Of a DNA stretch of 64,000 nt, positions 43,651-55,204 are shown one piece after another. Made by a program: the position numbers and the translations under genes. Origin of the DNA: an uncultured Selenomonadaceae bacterium. GTDB taxonomy: Bacteria; Bacillota; Negativicutes; Selenomonadales; Selenomonadaceae. Position 1 is the first letter of the stretch; each line of letters opens with the position of its first letter. The notes below the pieces were generated by a model, which did not search any database, was not told the DNA's origin, and saw nothing but the letters and a program-made list of their open reading frames with translations. The stretch spans positions 41,083 through 105,082 of the forward strand of contig CAJOCQ010000005.1 in assembly GCA_905233135.1 (NCBI GenBank). The letters run 5' to 3'.

Positions 43651-45963
43651 ATGAAAATCAAAGTAACAAACACAATGTTAAATTGCCTGTTAGCCGCAAT
43701 GGTTGCAGGCATTATTTTTATTGAAAATTTTTCGCCGTCATTGAAAATTTTTTTGGGAATCTGCGCGAGCATTTCGGCGGGCGTGATAATTGCAACGTGG
43801 AAAAAAGATTCTGCAACAGTTTCAAAAATTCTTGCGGCGATAATTTTTTTTATAATTGGCGCATTGAGATTTTACGCCGTCGATAATTTACCTGCGGACG
43901 ATATTTCAAAATTTGAAGGGCAAACGCTAAAAATTGTCGGCACAATTCGAGACGAGCCGCAAATAAAAATTTTCCCCAACGATACAACGCAACAAAGATT
44001 TATTATTGAAGTCGAACGCGCGGGCAAAAATCCTGCAAGCGGCGCAATGATTTTAACTTCATACTACAAGCCTGACGAAAATTTAAAACCTGCGCGAATA
44101 GGCGATAAAATTTCGGCGGAAGGCAAAATAAAATTTATAACCAATTATAAAAATCCCGGTCAAATCGACACTGCAACGCGCCTAAAATCTGACGGTATAA
44201 CTGCGCGAATGTCGGCAAGCAAAGGCGGCGTCGAAATTGAACAGGTTGAAGGTAACCTTTGGATAAAATTTTTGCGGTTAGTTGCGGCAATTCGTGAACA
44301 TTACAAAGAATCAATGGCGGGCGTAATGTCGAGCGATGACGCGGCGGCAATTTTCGCAATGCTTTTCGGCGGATACGCGGGCTTGAATCCCGAACTTGTC
44401 GAAGAATTTGTAACGACAGGGATTGTGCATATTCTGTCAGTCAGCGGCTCGCATATGAGTATGTTGGCGGCGGCAACTGCGGCACTTTGTTTAATATTAA
44501 AAATTCCGCGCCTTCCAACTGTCATTATAGGAATTTTTGTAATTGGAACTTACACGCTTTTAAGCGGAATGTTGCCGCAAGTCGTACGCTCGGCAATTAT
44601 GGGAATTTTGGTTTTCATTGGAACGGCGGCGCAATATGAAACAGTCAGCGCAAGATTTTTAACGCTAACCGCGCTTGCAATGTTAATCAATCAGCCGCTG
44701 TTAATTTTTGATATAAGTTTTCAGCTTAGCTTCACTGCAACGGCGGGGCTGATGTACATTGCACCGCGCTTAAGAATTTTAATGCGTGAATTGCCGCGTT
44801 GGGTATCAACGCCTGCCGCAATGACAATTTCTGCGCAAATTGCAAGCCTGCCGATAGTCATTTGGTATTTTAATCAAGTGTCGTTGAGTTCTGTTTTGGC
44901 AAATGTGTTTGTAATGCCGCTGTTGGAATTTGTAATAGTCGGCGGACTTTTGGGCGGTTTAATAGCGTTGGTAATTCCTTTTTTGGGGAAAATATTTTTT
45001 GTTGCAGAATCGATAATTTTCGGCGCGGGCGCAGGAATAAACAAAGCTTTTGCAAGCCTGCCTTTCAGCGCGGTACAAGTTCCAACGTTGGGAATAGCGG
45101 CGGGCGCAATTTATTATTTGGCGTTGATATTTCGGCGCGCGGAAATTTTATTGTTGCTGATAGTTTTATTGGCGGTAAATTTTTTCAAGGCGGGCGGCGA
45201 TTTAGAAGTTAGCTTTGTTGACGTAGGACAAGGCGATTGTTGCGTTGTCATTACGCCGAATAGAAAATGTTTAATCTTTGACGCAGGCGGCGTCCGCGAA
45301 AAAACTTTTGACATAGGCGGGCGCGTGGTTATTCCCTATCTTAAACACGAAAATATTTTTGCAGTCGATACAATTTTTTTAACGCACGCGCACGAAGACC
45401 ACAGCGGCGGCGCAGGTTCAATTATAAAAAAAATGCCCGTCCGTGAAATTATCACTGCGAACGAGGGAAAATCCGAATATGCGGCGGTGTTCGGTATCAG
45501 TGAAAAATTTTTAAATAACATTCGCGCAGGAGAAAGCGGCGAAGTTTTTAATATTGACGGCGTAACTGTTGAGATACTTTACGCGCCGAAAGTCGGCAGC
45601 GGCAACGAAATTTCTAACATCTACAAAATTACTTACGGCGATATTAAATTTTTGATAACCGGCGATTTAGTTAAAGACATTGAAGCTGATATGTTAAGGG
45701 AAAATATTGACGTGTCAAGCACTGTTTTAAAGGTCGGGCATCACGGCAGCAAAACAAGTTCAAGTGAAGAATTTTTAAAGGCGGTTAATCCTAAAGTTGC
45801 TGTTATCTGCGTCGGCTATGGAAATAATTTTGGACACCCTCGCGCAGAAGTTTTAGAAAGACTTGAAAAAATTAACGCCCAAATTTATCGCACTGACAGG
45901 GACGGCTTGATAAAATTTACAACTGACGGTAAAATTTTGACTGCAAAAAAATTTGTGGATTGA
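43651..45963 (+). CDS. comEC: DNA-uptake channel ComEC/Rec2
   Basis: 770 residues: N-terminal membrane segments and an OB-like extracytoplasmic region, the central Competence membrane domain (VSGSHMSMLAA and LSGMLPQVVRSAIMG), and a C-terminal metallo-beta-lactamase domain with THAHEDHSGG and VGHHGSKTSS. It moves single-stranded DNA across the inner membrane in natural transformation. No comEA or late-competence gene is adjacent. The ATG has only a weak upstream site (GTAAAG). A PTP-like phosphatase follows after 9 bases. Confidence 0.92.
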   Translation: MKIKVTNTMLNCLLAAMVAGIIFIENFSPSLKIFLGICASISAGVIIATWKKDSATVSKILAAIIFFIIGALRFYAVDNLPADDISKFEGQTLKIVGTIRDEPQIKIFPNDTTQQRFIIEVERAGKNPASGAMILTSYYKPDENLKPARIGDKISAEGKIKFITNYKNPGQIDTATRLKSDGITARMSASKGGVEIEQVEGNLWIKFLRLVAAIREHYKESMAGVMSSDDAAAIFAMLFGGYAGLNPELVEEFVTTGIVHILSVSGSHMSMLAAATAALCLILKIPRLPTVIIGIFVIGTYTLLSGMLPQVVRSAIMGILVFIGTAAQYETVSARFLTLTALAMLINQPLLIFDISFQLSFTATAGLMYIAPRLRILMRELPRWVSTPAAMTISAQIASLPIVIWYFNQVSLSSVLANVFVMPLLEFVIVGGLLGGLIALVIPFLGKIFFVAESIIFGAGAGINKAFASLPFSAVQVPTLGIAAGAIYYLALIFRRAEILLLLIVLLAVNFFKAGGDLEVSFVDVGQGDCCVVITPNRKCLIFDAGGVREKTFDIGGRVVIPYLKHENIFAVDTIFLTHAHEDHSGGAGSIIKKMPVREIITANEGKSEYAAVFGISEKFLNNIRAGESGEVFNIDGVTVEILYAPKVGSGNEISNIYKITYGDIKFLITGDLVKDIEADMLRENIDVSSTVLKVGHHGSKTSSSEEFLKAVNPKVAVICVGYGNNFGHPRAEVLERLEKINAQIYRTDRDGLIKFTTDGKILTAKKFVD

Positions 45964-45972
45964 GGTATTTTT

Positions 45973-46848
45973 ATGAAAAAATTTTATTTAAGCGTTGCAA
46001 TTTTTATAGCGGCGATATTTTTAACTGCGAAAGTTTCTGCGGAGGGAATTTGGCGGCTTGACGGCGAAATTTTAAATGAATTGCCGCGCAACTTCAGAAC
46101 TTTTGACGATTTAAATATTTCGGCAAGCGGGCAACCTTCAATGGAAAGTTTAGTTGTACTTTCAAACGAATTGAAAAATAAATTGGCGGGCGACGGAAAT
46201 ATTTATATCGTTGACCTGCGCGAAGAGTCTCACGGTTTTTTTAACGGCTACCCTGTAAGTTTTTATGTTGAAAAAAATCTTGGAAACTTTTTCAAGCCGC
46301 GCAATCAAATTGAAAATATCGAAGCCGAATTGTTGACAGATATGCTCGGGCGTCAAGTGGATTTACTGCCTTTGGGCAACGAAGACAAAAAACTTTTCAA
46401 GCCGAAAAATATTTTTGTCGATTCGGCAATTACCGAACGTGAAGCGGCTGAAGCACTCGGCTTAAAATATGTGCGCTTTACTGCAACAGATATGCTTTTC
46501 CCCGCGCCTGAAGTTGTTGACGATTTTATAATTTTCGTTGCGAATTTAAAGGAAAATGATTTGGTGCATTTCCATTGCCAAGCCGGGCACGGGCGCACTA
46601 CAACTTTTAGCGTTATGTATGACATTTTGAAAAATCCCGAAAAATCTTTGGAAGAAATTTGCAGCCGTCACGCGGCAAAGGGCGGAAGCGATTTACTCAA
46701 GCGCAGCAAAGGCGACCCTAAAAATTATTACGTTCAAGCGAATAACCTTCGCGCAGATTCGCTGATTAAATTTTATAACTACGTGCGCGGCGTCCAACGC
46801 GAAGAAATTGGCTTGCAATGGAGCGAATACATTTCTGCCAACAATTAG
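45973..46848 (+). CDS. Secreted PTP-like inositol-polyphosphate phosphatase (phytase-like)
   Basis: 291 residues, signal peptide ending near VSAEG (residue 25). The P-loop HCQAGHGRT (201-209) is the Cys-x5-Arg signature with Cys202 as nucleophile and Arg208; Asp173 in the ATDMLFP loop could be the general acid. Length and layout resemble the PTP-like phytases known from Selenomonas and Megasphaera. It would remove phosphate from phytate in the periplasm. Downstream of comEC by 9 bases, perhaps in one transcript. Confidence 0.8.
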   Translation: MKKFYLSVAIFIAAIFLTAKVSAEGIWRLDGEILNELPRNFRTFDDLNISASGQPSMESLVVLSNELKNKLAGDGNIYIVDLREESHGFFNGYPVSFYVEKNLGNFFKPRNQIENIEAELLTDMLGRQVDLLPLGNEDKKLFKPKNIFVDSAITEREAAEALGLKYVRFTATDMLFPAPEVVDDFIIFVANLKENDLVHFHCQAGHGRTTTFSVMYDILKNPEKSLEEICSRHAAKGGSDLLKRSKGDPKNYYVQANNLRADSLIKFYNYVRGVQREEIGLQWSEYISANN

Positions 46849-46893
46849 ATTCTATTGATAAATTAAGCAAATTTATTAAAGTAAAAAAAGGCA

Positions 46894-46996
46894 CACACGG
46901 ACGTGCGCCACTTGCCGCGCCCGAAACGCAGGGATGCGTTTCCAGCGCGGCGATTCTTTCTTTCGTAGTTTCTTTCTTCTAAAGAAAGAAAGTACA
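46894..46996. repeat. Palindromic spacer related to the dispersed element flank
   Basis: A nested stem GCCGCGC...GCGCGGC (46914-46951) encloses GAAACGCA/TGCGTTTC; a CTTTCTTC/GAAGAAAG-type AT hairpin with AAAGAAAGAAAGTACATTT ends the stretch, as in the flanks of copies 1, 2 and 4. The core of the element is absent. Before it, GCACACACGGACGTGCGC resembles the GGGGCGCAC stem next to copy 1. Confidence 0.6.
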
Positions 46997-47102
46997 TTTA
47001 TAAATTAAACATTTAAAAAATTTACCAACCAATTAAAAATTTGACACTCCAAAATATTTTAACTATCATAACAGGCGAATTTTTTTGAAAGGAAGTTTTA
47101 AA

Positions 47103-48503
47103 ATGTCAGACAAAGAAAAAAAGCCTTCGATTTTCAGCAAGTACACCGAAGAAGATAAAAATGCTCTCGAAGAACTCAACAAAAACTATATCGATTTTTT
47201 GAGCTGTTGCAAGACCGAGCGTGAAAGTGTCGAATTTGCCATTGAACAGGCGGAAAAGTGCGGTTATAAAAATCTGCGCGAAGTTATCAGCAACCGCCAA
47301 CGCCTCAACGCCGGCGATAAAGTTTATTATGCTTTTATGAATAAATCTTTGGTGCTGTTTCAAATTGGCAGTGAACCTATTCAAAACGGCTTAAAAATTC
47401 TCGGTGCGCACATTGACACTTGCCGCCTTGACGTTAAACAAAATCCTTTGTACGAAGACGGCGGCTTGGCTTACCTCGACACTCATTACTACGGCGGTAT
47501 TAAAAAATATCAATGGGTAACCCTGCCGCTTGCAATGCACGGCGTCGTTATTAAAAAGGACGGCTCGACAATAAAAATTAATATTGGCGAAAATCCCGCC
47601 GACCCCGTTTTTTGCGTAACAGATTTATTAATTCATCTTTCGCAGGAACAAATGAAGAAAGACGCCACAAAAGTTGTTGAAGGCGAAAATTTAGATATTC
47701 TTGTTGGAAATTATCCGCTGAAGGATGAAAAGGAAAAAGAATCAGTCAAGGCGGGCGTTTTAAAAATTCTCAAAGACAATTACAATATTGAACCTGAAGA
47801 TTTTCTTTCTGCAGAATTGGCACTTGTACCGGCAGGGCGCGCGCGTGAACTCGGCTTTGATAAAAGTATGGTGCTCGCTTACGGGCATGACGACAGAGTT
47901 TGCTCGTTTACTTCGCTTGTTGCAATGCTTGAAATTGCGAATTTAAATCTTGACAAAACTGCTTGCTGCCTTTTGGTTGACAAGGAAGAAATTGGCAGTT
48001 ACGGCGCAACGGGTATGAAGTCTAAATTCTTTGAAAATGCACTTGCTGAAGTTATGAACCTTTGCGGGCAATATACAGAATTGGGACTGCGCCGCGCGTT
48101 GCAAAATTCATTTATGTTAAGTTCGGACGTTTCCAGCGCGTACGACGCACTTTACGCCGCCGCTTACGATAAGAAAAATGTTGCATATCTCGGCAAAGGT
48201 ATGGTCTTCAATAAATTTACAGGTTCACGCGGCAAGAGCGGAGCAAGTGAAGCTAACGCCGAATTTGTAGGAAAGTTACGCGCTATCCTCGACAAAAATA
48301 ACGTCGGCTACCAATTTTCCGAACTCGGCAAAGTCGATTTGGGCGGCGGCGGCACTATTGCATATATTATGGCAGCGTACGGTATGGAAGTCATTGACAG
48401 CGGCGTTGCAGTTCTTTCAATGCACGCGCCTTGGGAAGCCGTTTCAAAAGTTGACGTGTACGAAACTAAAAAAGGCTACGTTGCATTTTTGAAGGAGATT
48501 TAA
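47103..48503 (+). CDS. M18-family aspartyl aminopeptidase
   Basis: 466 residues. GAHIDTCRLD (early metal His-x-Asp), VDKEEIGSYGATG (Glu ligands), YGHDDRVCSFTS and the closing SMHAPWEAVSKVDVYE are M18 features. Such dodecameric cytoplasmic enzymes remove N-terminal acidic residues from peptides. ATG at 47103 with AAAGGAAG upstream; a GTG/ATG extension to 47085 lacks a site. A single gene. Confidence 0.9.
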   Translation: MSDKEKKPSIFSKYTEEDKNALEELNKNYIDFLSCCKTERESVEFAIEQAEKCGYKNLREVISNRQRLNAGDKVYYAFMNKSLVLFQIGSEPIQNGLKILGAHIDTCRLDVKQNPLYEDGGLAYLDTHYYGGIKKYQWVTLPLAMHGVVIKKDGSTIKINIGENPADPVFCVTDLLIHLSQEQMKKDATKVVEGENLDILVGNYPLKDEKEKESVKAGVLKILKDNYNIEPEDFLSAELALVPAGRARELGFDKSMVLAYGHDDRVCSFTSLVAMLEIANLNLDKTACCLLVDKEEIGSYGATGMKSKFFENALAEVMNLCGQYTELGLRRALQNSFMLSSDVSSAYDALYAAAYDKKNVAYLGKGMVFNKFTGSRGKSGASEANAEFVGKLRAILDKNNVGYQFSELGKVDLGGGGTIAYIMAAYGMEVIDSGVAVLSMHAPWEAVSKVDVYETKKGYVAFLKEI

Positions 48504-48615
48504 TCCCATAAAAAAATTTTTTCAAAAGATTTTTGGCAATTTTACATAGGGTTTTTGTAAAGTTTTAATTTTGCCACAAGACAACTTGTAAAATTTTATG
48601 GCGTCAGAATGCGGT

Positions 48616-48644
48616 TTGACAGTTATTTTTTTCAATGATAATAT
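48616..48644 (+). promoter_or_regulatory. Consensus promoter of the str operon
   Basis: TTGACA (48616-48621), 17-base spacer, TAATAT (48639-48644). It lies 53 bases before the rpsL start and appears to be the main promoter of rpsL-rpsG-fusA; rpoBC is not directly upstream here. Confidence 0.85.
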
Positions 48645-48696
48645 TCCCTGCGTTTTGAAGGATTATTTGTTTTAGTATCGAAAGGAGGTGGAATGT

Positions 48697-49080
48697 GTGC
48701 CAACAATCAATCAGTTAGTTAGAAAAAGCCGTGAAAGCGTTGTCTACAAATCTACTGCACCGGCTTTAAAAGAGTGCCCGCAAAAACGCGGAGTTTGCAC
48801 GCGCGTTTATACCACAACGCCCAAAAAACCTAATTCAGCTTTGCGTAAGGTTGCGCGTGTTCGCTTGACTAACAGTATAGAAGTTACTGCATACATTCCC
48901 GGTATTGGTCATAATTTACAAGAACATAGCGTCGTTTTAATTCGCGGCGGTCGTGTTAAGGATTTGCCGGGTGTTCGTTATCATATTATTCGCGGTTCAC
49001 TCGATACCGCAGGCGTTCAGGATAGGAATCAATCCCGTTCAAAATACGGCGCAAAGAAAGCTAAACCGAAGAAGAAATAG
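48697..49080 (+). CDS. rpsL: Ribosomal protein uS12
   Basis: 127 residues starting [13 protein letters not shown], with [26 protein letters not shown] and the closing [15 protein letters not shown]. The decoding-centre KPNSALRK segment holds the usual streptomycin-resistance lysine, unchanged here. GTG start at 48697 after AAAGGAGGTG; an in-frame GTG at 48688 overlaps that site. Confidence 0.97.
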   Translation: MPTINQLVRKSRESVVYKSTAPALKECPQKRGVCTRVYTTTPKKPNSALRKVARVRLTNSIEVTAYIPGIGHNLQEHSVVLIRGGRVKDLPGVRYHIIRGSLDTAGVQDRNQSRSKYGAKKAKPKKK

Positions 49081-49094
49081 GAAACAGGATTTAA

Positions 49095-49607
<513 letters not shown>

Positions 49608-49658
49608 AATCGTAGAATTGGGATTTTTTCTAGTTTCTACGAGAGAGGAAAATTTAAA

Positions 49659-51737
49659 GTGTCTAACAGAGAGTTTTCATTAGAAAAAACTCGCAACATA
49701 GGAATTATGGCGCACATTGACGCCGGCAAAACGACGACAACAGAGCGCATACTTTTTTACACGGGTATTAATCACAAAATCGGCGAAGTTCACGACGGCG
49801 CGGCTACTATGGACTGGATGGTTCAGGAACAAGAACGCGGTATCACTATCACTTCAGCGGCTACAACTTGTTTCTGGAAAAATCACAGAATTAACATTAT
49901 CGACACGCCCGGACACGTTGATTTCACGGTTGAAGTTGAAAGGTCTTTGAGAGTTTTAGACGGCGCGTTGGCAATTTTAACTGCACGCGGCGGCGTTGAA
50001 CCTCAAACTGAAACCGTTTGGCGGCAGGCTGAAAGGTACAATGTACCGCGTATGGCTTACGTCAACAAAATGGATATTACAGGCGCAGATTTTTACAACG
50101 TTATTCAAATGATGCGCGACAGACTCCATACAAACGCTATTGCAATTCAGTTGCCAATCGGCGCGGAAGATACTTTCAAAGGAATTATTGACCTTGTCAA
50201 AATGGAAGCTATTGTTTACGAAGACGACTTGGGCAAAGTTTCTGCAGAAGTTGATATTCCTGACGATATGCTCGATATGGCGCGGGATTACAGAGACAAA
50301 CTTTTGGAAGCTTGCGCGGAACAAGATGACGATTTTATGGAAAAATATCTCGGCGGCGAAGATGTTACTGTTGACGAAATTAAAAGCGTAATTCGCAAGG
50401 CTACGATTGATTGTAAAATGACGCCCGTTACTTGCGGCACTTCATATAAAAATCGCGGCGTGCAACCGCTTTTAGATGCTATTGTTGATTATATGCCCGC
50501 GCCTACCGATATTCCTGCAATTCAAGGCTTGACGCCCGAAGGCGAAGAAGATTCAAGACCTGCAAGCGACGAAGAACCTTTCGCCGCACTTGCTTTTAAA
50601 ATTATGACTGACCCTTATGTCGGTAAACTTGCATTTTTCCGCGTTTACAGCGGCGTTTTAAAATCCGGCTCCTACGTTTACAATTCAACCAAAGGCAAAA
50701 AAGAACGTATCGGCAGAATTTTACAAATGCACGCCAATAACCGCAAAGAAATTGACACGGTTTACAGCGGCGATATTGCGGCGGCTGTAGGTTTAAAAGA
50801 CACTACAACGGGCGATACGCTCTGCGACGAAGGCAAGCAAATTATTCTTGAATCAATGGAATTTCCCGACCCCGTTATTTCGGTTGCAGTTGAACCTTCA
50901 ACTAAAAATGACCAAGATAAAATGGGAATTGCACTTCAAAAACTTGCTGAAGAAGATCCTACTTTCAAAGTTCGCACTGACGCTGAAACAGGACAAACGA
51001 TTATTTCAGGAATGGGCGAATTGCACTTGCAAATTATCGTTGACAGAATGCTGAGAGAATTTAAAGTCGATTGCAAAGTTGGCGAGCCGCAAGTTGCCTA
51101 CCGTGAAACAATCCGCAAAAGTGCTAAGGCTGAAGGTAAATTCATTCGCCAAAGCGGCGGACACGGACAATACGGGCATTGCTGGATTGAAATTTTCCCG
51201 AATGAAGTCGGCAAAGGTTTTGAATTTGAAAGTAAAATCGTCGGCGGCGTAATTCCCAAAGAGTATATTAATCCTATTGAAGCGGGCGTCAAACAGGCTA
51301 TGGAAAACGGTGTTTTGGCAGGTTATCCGATGGTTGACGTTAAAGCCGTTGTTTATGACGGCAGTTTCCATGAGGTTGACTCAAGCGAGGCGGCTTTCAA
51401 AATTGCAGGCTCCATTGCTTTTAAGGCAGCGGCTGAAAAGGCTAAGCCGGTACTGCTTGAACCGTACGTAAAAGTTGAAGTTACAGTCCCTGAAAGTTAT
51501 ATGGGCGATGTTATCGGCGACTTGAACGCGCGGCGCGGCAGAATTGACGGTATGGAACCGCGCGGCGGCTTGCAAGTCATTCACGGCTTTGTGCCGCTTT
51601 CTGAAATGTTTGGCTACGCTACAGAGTTACGCTCTAAAACGCAAGGGCGCGGCAATTATTCTATGGAAGTTGCCTACTATGACGAAGTGCCAAAAACTAT
51701 TGCAGATGCTATTGTTGCGAGAAACAAAGGCGAATAA
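49659..51737 (+). CDS. fusA: Elongation factor G
   Basis: 692 residues, full length. G1 [38 protein letters not shown], and the domain IV segment [19 protein letters not shown] start after AGAGAGGAAA. Translocase of the elongation cycle. Confidence 0.97.
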   Translation: MSNREFSLEKTRNIGIMAHIDAGKTTTTERILFYTGINHKIGEVHDGAATMDWMVQEQERGITITSAATTCFWKNHRINIIDTPGHVDFTVEVERSLRVLDGALAILTARGGVEPQTETVWRQAERYNVPRMAYVNKMDITGADFYNVIQMMRDRLHTNAIAIQLPIGAEDTFKGIIDLVKMEAIVYEDDLGKVSAEVDIPDDMLDMARDYRDKLLEACAEQDDDFMEKYLGGEDVTVDEIKSVIRKATIDCKMTPVTCGTSYKNRGVQPLLDAIVDYMPAPTDIPAIQGLTPEGEEDSRPASDEEPFAALAFKIMTDPYVGKLAFFRVYSGVLKSGSYVYNSTKGKKERIGRILQMHANNRKEIDTVYSGDIAAAVGLKDTTTGDTLCDEGKQIILESMEFPDPVISVAVEPSTKNDQDKMGIALQKLAEEDPTFKVRTDAETGQTIISGMGELHLQIIVDRMLREFKVDCKVGEPQVAYRETIRKSAKAEGKFIRQSGGHGQYGHCWIEIFPNEVGKGFEFESKIVGGVIPKEYINPIEAGVKQAMENGVLAGYPMVDVKAVVYDGSFHEVDSSEAAFKIAGSIAFKAAAEKAKPVLLEPYVKVEVTVPESYMGDVIGDLNARRGRIDGMEPRGGLQVIHGFVPLSEMFGYATELRSKTQGRGNYSMEVAYYDEVPKTIADAIVARNKGE

Positions 51738-51756
51738 TAGGGGTTCGGGAATAAAG

Positions 51757-51858
51757 CCTAAAGACTGGGCATTTTTCCTTGACAACTAAAAACGCTTGAG
51801 TTTATAAAAGGCGCGTTTACTTTTTTTAAGCGTGTCTTATATTAAAATTTAATTTATT
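51757..51858. promoter_or_regulatory. fusA-tuf spacer with possible tuf promoter
   Basis: AAGCCTAAAGACTGGGC (51757-51773) repeats the terminator left arm after folB. Then AAAACGC and GCGTTT arms and a T-run (51788-51827) may form an attenuator. TTTACT (51816-51821), a 16-base spacer and TATATT (51838-51843) could be a weak tuf promoter. Confidence 0.4.
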
Positions 51859-51889
51859 GTCGCACTTTTGAAGGTGCGTGGATTGAAAG
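51859..51889 (+). repeat. Solitary type I-C CRISPR-repeat-like unit upstream of tuf
   Basis: A 31-base unit starts GTCGCAC and ends GTGCGTGGATTGAAAG; CGCAC/GTGCG arms form its hairpin. These ends match the well-known type I-C repeat pattern (GTCGCACN...GTGCGTGGATTGAAAY). There is only one unit and no spacer or cas gene. It ends 11 bases before the AAGGAG site of tuf. Similar units are at 57417-57495 and 58929-59012. Confidence 0.8.
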
Positions 51890-51914
51890 AAAGCAAAAAT
51901 AAGGAGTGTTTAAT

Positions 51915-53117
51915 TTGGCAAAACAAAAATTTGACCGTAGTAAACCACACGTTAATATTGGTACTATCGGACATATTGACCACGGCAAAACTACTTTAAC
52001 AGCCGCTATTACAAAAGTTCTTTCACAAAAGGGCTATGCAAAATACGAATCCTACGAAAACATTGATAAGGCTCCTGAAGAACGCGAACGCGGTATTACT
52101 ATCAACACTGCGCACGTTGAATACGAAACTGACAAACGTCATTACGCGCACGTTGACTGCCCCGGTCACGCTGACTATATTAAAAATATGATCACCGGCG
52201 CAGCGCAAATGGACGGCGCAATTTTGGTTGTTGCTGCTTCAGACGGTCCTATGCCGCAAACTCGTGAACATATCTTGCTTGCACGTCAAGTTGGCGTTCC
52301 TGCAATCGTTGTTTTCCTTAACAAAGTTGACCAAGTCGACGACCCTGAATTGTTGGAACTCGTTGAAATGGAAGTTCGTGAACTTTTGAGCAAATACGAA
52401 TTCCCCGGTGATGATATTCCGATTATTGCAGGTTCAGCTCTTCAAGCTCTCGAAGGCAACAAAGAACAAGAAGCAAAAATTATGGAACTTCTTGACGCTG
52501 TTGACAGCTACATTCCTACACCTGAACGCGATAAAGATAAACCTTTCTTAATGCCTGTTGAAGACGTTTTCACAATCACAGGACGCGGCACAGTTGCTAC
52601 AGGGCGTGTTGAACGCGGCGAATTGAAACTCAACGATCCCGTTGAAATCGTCGGACTTCGTGAAGAACCCAGAAAGACTGTTGCTACAGGTATTGAAATG
52701 TTCCGCAAATTGCTTGACAGTGCAGTTGCAGGCGATAACGTCGGCGTACTTCTTCGCGGCGTTGACAGAAAAGAAATTGAACGCGGTCAAGTTCTTGCTA
52801 AACCCGGTACAATTCATCCGCATACAAAATTCAAAGCTCAAGTTTACGTTCTTACCAAAGATGAAGGCGGCCGTCATACTCCTTTCTTTGCAAACTATCG
52901 CCCGCAATTCTACTTCCGTACAACTGACGTTACAGGCGTAGTCGGCAACTTGAAAGACACCAACGGCAATGCTGCTGAAATGTGCATGCCCGGCGACCAC
53001 ATCGAAATGGACGTTGAACTCATTACCCCGATTGCTATTGAAAAAGGCTTGCTCTTCGCTATTCGTGAAGGCGGTCATACAGTAGGATCAGGTCGCGTTA
53101 TCGAAATTAACGAATAA
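51915..53117 (+). CDS. tuf: Elongation factor Tu
   Basis: 400 residues. [45 protein letters not shown] and the closing [24 protein letters not shown] at 51915 with AAGGAG 8 bases upstream; a GTG at 51906 overlaps the site. Delivers aminoacyl-tRNA. A CRISPR-like unit precedes its binding site. Confidence 0.97.
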   Translation: MAKQKFDRSKPHVNIGTIGHIDHGKTTLTAAITKVLSQKGYAKYESYENIDKAPEERERGITINTAHVEYETDKRHYAHVDCPGHADYIKNMITGAAQMDGAILVVAASDGPMPQTREHILLARQVGVPAIVVFLNKVDQVDDPELLELVEMEVRELLSKYEFPGDDIPIIAGSALQALEGNKEQEAKIMELLDAVDSYIPTPERDKDKPFLMPVEDVFTITGRGTVATGRVERGELKLNDPVEIVGLREEPRKTVATGIEMFRKLLDSAVAGDNVGVLLRGVDRKEIERGQVLAKPGTIHPHTKFKAQVYVLTKDEGGRHTPFFANYRPQFYFRTTDVTGVVGNLKDTNGNAAEMCMPGDHIEMDVELITPIAIEKGLLFAIREGGHTVGSGRVIEINE

Positions 53118-53142
53118 TTTTTTTCGGAAATAAAAAATACAG

Positions 53143-53182
53143 CAGTAGGAGCGACTGCTCTTACTCATCGCATTTGCAGGGG
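53143..53182. repeat. Dispersed 40-bp repeat between tuf and rpsJ
   Basis: CAGTAGGAGCGACTG, with CAGT/ACTG ends, is followed by CTCTTACTCATCGCA and TTTGCAGGGG. ACTGCTCTTACTCATCGCA is identical to 22888-22906. The rest of the 175-base gap holds a GGGTTAGGGCG/CTAGCCCCT imperfect stem and no clear promoter. Confidence 0.7.
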
Positions 53183-53292
53183 TTAGGGCGAAAAACTCTA
53201 GCCCCTATTTTCCGAGCTATAGCAGATTGCTTGGCGAAATTCGGCAATTCGTTTTGTCAAGGGAACTGTTATACTTTTAAGGAGGATTTAAA

Positions 53293-53613
53293 TTGCCACA
53301 ACAAAAACAAAAAAAATTGCGCATTCGCTTAAAGGCTTATGACCACAAGTCATTGGATCAGAGTGCGGCAAAAATCGTTGAAACTGCACGCAAAAATGGC
53401 GCAATGGTTTCAGGTCCTGTTCCGCTTCCAACGGAAAAAAATATTTATACAATTCTTCGTTCGCCGCACGTCAACAAAGATTCACGCGAACAATTTGAAA
53501 TGAGAACTCACAAACGTTTGATTGATATTCTTCAACCGACGCAAAAGGCGATTGATGCGCTTGTTCGCCTCGACCTTCCTGCCGGTGTCGAAATTGAACT
53601 CAAGGTTAATTGA
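53293..53613 (+). CDS. rpsJ: Ribosomal protein uS10
   Basis: 106 residues. [25 protein letters not shown] and [33 protein letters not shown] are S10 signatures. TTG start (TTGCCACAACAA) with AAGGAGGA upstream. First gene of the S10 block. Confidence 0.96.
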   Translation: MPQQKQKKLRIRLKAYDHKSLDQSAAKIVETARKNGAMVSGPVPLPTEKNIYTILRSPHVNKDSREQFEMRTHKRLIDILQPTQKAIDALVRLDLPAGVEIELKVN

Positions 53614-53626
53614 GGGGGTGTAGACA

Positions 53627-54277
53627 TTGGCTAAAACAATTTTGGGAATTAAATTAGGTATGACGCAAATTTTTACCGAAGACGGCAAAGTTATTCCCGT
53701 AACTGTCGTTGAAAGTGGAAATAATATTGTCATTCGCAACAAAACTGTTGATACGGACGGCTATAACAGCGTTCAAATCGGCTTTGGCGAAATTAAAGAA
53801 AAGAAAGTCAATAAACCTATGGCGGGACAATTTAAAAAATTCGGCGTTAAAGCTGTCAAATATATTCGTGAAGTTCGCCTTGCTGCTGAATCCGAATATA
53901 AAATTGGCGACGTTATCGGCGTTGATATTTTCGCTGAAGGGGATTTGGTTGACGTTATCGGTACTTCAAAGGGTAAAGGCTTTGCAGGCGGAATTAAACG
54001 CCACCATTTCGCACGCGGACCAATGGGACACGGTTCAAAATCTCACAGAGAACCCGGTTCAACAGGCGCAATGCTTTCAGGACCAGGCGGACGTGTTATC
54101 AAAGGTAAAAAACTTCCCGGCAGAATGGGCGGCGTTCGTACAACCATTCAACGCTTGAAAATCGTTAAAGTTGACACTAACAGAAATCTTTTGCTAATTA
54201 AGGGCGCAATTCCCGGACCTAAAAAAGGTTTTGTTATCGTTCGTGAAACCGTTAAAGCTACAAGAAAGCACAGATAA
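53627..54277 (+). CDS. rplC: Ribosomal protein uL3
   Basis: 216 residues. GIKLGMTQIFTEDGKVIPVTV and GTSKGKGFAGGIKRHHFARGPMGHGSKSHREPGS are L3 signatures. TTG start with GGGGGTG upstream, 13 bases after rpsJ. Confidence 0.96.
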   Translation: MAKTILGIKLGMTQIFTEDGKVIPVTVVESGNNIVIRNKTVDTDGYNSVQIGFGEIKEKKVNKPMAGQFKKFGVKAVKYIREVRLAAESEYKIGDVIGVDIFAEGDLVDVIGTSKGKGFAGGIKRHHFARGPMGHGSKSHREPGSTGAMLSGPGGRVIKGKKLPGRMGGVRTTIQRLKIVKVDTNRNLLLIKGAIPGPKKGFVIVRETVKATRKHR

Positions 54278-54296
54278 GAAAGGAGGACGATTGAAA

Positions 54297-54923
54297 ATGC
54301 CAACATTAGCAGTTTATGATATGAAAAATTCAAAAGTCGGCGATATTGATTTAAGCGCAGATATTTTTGAAGTTGAAATGAATGCAGGGCTTGTTCATCA
54401 AGTCGTTGTAATGCAAATGGCGTCGTGGCGTTTAGGCACGCACGCTACCAAAACTCGCGGAATGGTTCGCGGCGGCGGGCGTAAGCCTTGGAGACAAAAA
54501 GGCACAGGACGCGCTCGCGCAGGTTCGCGCAGAAGTCCTCTTTGGCGCGGCGGCGGCACAATCTTTGGACCGCACCCCCGCACTTACGCTTTTACAATGC
54601 CGCGTAAACAACGCCGCCTTGCTTTAAAGTGCGTTTTAAGCGATAAAGTTAAAAGCGAAAATTTGATTGTGCTTGACGATTTAAATTTTGAAGTTCCGAA
54701 AACCAAAAACTTTGTCGAGTTCCAAAAAACTTTCGGCGTTGACAAATGCAAAGCTCTTTTCATTACCGAAGAATTGATTGAAAACGTTATGCGCTCTTCA
54801 AACAACCTTCAAAACGCAAATGTTATCAGCGCGTTGCAACTCAACGTTTACGATATTTTGAACTGCGAAAAAGTTTTTATCACAAAATCCGCCGTTGCAA
54901 AAATTGAGGAGGTTTACGTTTAA
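54297..54923 (+). CDS. rplD: Ribosomal protein uL4
   Basis: 208 residues. [40 protein letters not shown] is the L4 loop that reaches the exit tunnel. ATG at 54297 with AGGAGG 10 bases upstream; the TTG at 54291 is too close to that site. L4 can autoregulate S10 operons in some bacteria; no leader evidence seen here. Confidence 0.95.
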   Translation: MPTLAVYDMKNSKVGDIDLSADIFEVEMNAGLVHQVVVMQMASWRLGTHATKTRGMVRGGGRKPWRQKGTGRARAGSRRSPLWRGGGTIFGPHPRTYAFTMPRKQRRLALKCVLSDKVKSENLIVLDDLNFEVPKTKNFVEFQKTFGVDKCKALFITEELIENVMRSSNNLQNANVISALQLNVYDILNCEKVFITKSAVAKIEEVYV

Positions 54924-55204
54924 TGGAAGCGAGAGATATTTTGATACGCCCGCTTATTACCGAGCGTACAACCGATTTAATGACTGAAGGCAAATACGTT
55001 TTCGTAGTTGACAAACGCGCAAATAAAATTCAAATTGCAGACGCCGTCAAGGAAGTTTTTAACGTCAAAGTTGAAAATGTCAACACGGTAAATGTTAAAG
55101 GCAAGAAAAAACGTATGGGACGCAGCGTCGGCAAAACTGCAAGCTACAAAAAAGCTATCGTAAAACTTGCCAAAGGTGAAACAATCGAGTTCTTCAGCGC
55201 GTAA
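54923..55204 (+). CDS. rplW: Ribosomal protein uL23
   Basis: 93 residues. [26 protein letters not shown] and the [23 protein letters not shown] tail. Its ATG shares a base with the rplD stop (TAATG). Exit-site docking protein for chaperones and SRP. Followed not by rplB but by an insertion with two small genes. Confidence 0.96.
   Translation: MEARDILIRPLITERTTDLMTEGKYVFVVDKRANKIQIADAVKEVFNVKVENVNTVNVKGKKKRMGRSVGKTASYKKAIVKLAKGETIEFFSA

Noticed and set aside
53183..53292. Separate promoter for the S10 block
   Set aside because: TATACT is present near 53270 but no acceptable -35 lies 16-18 bases upstream.
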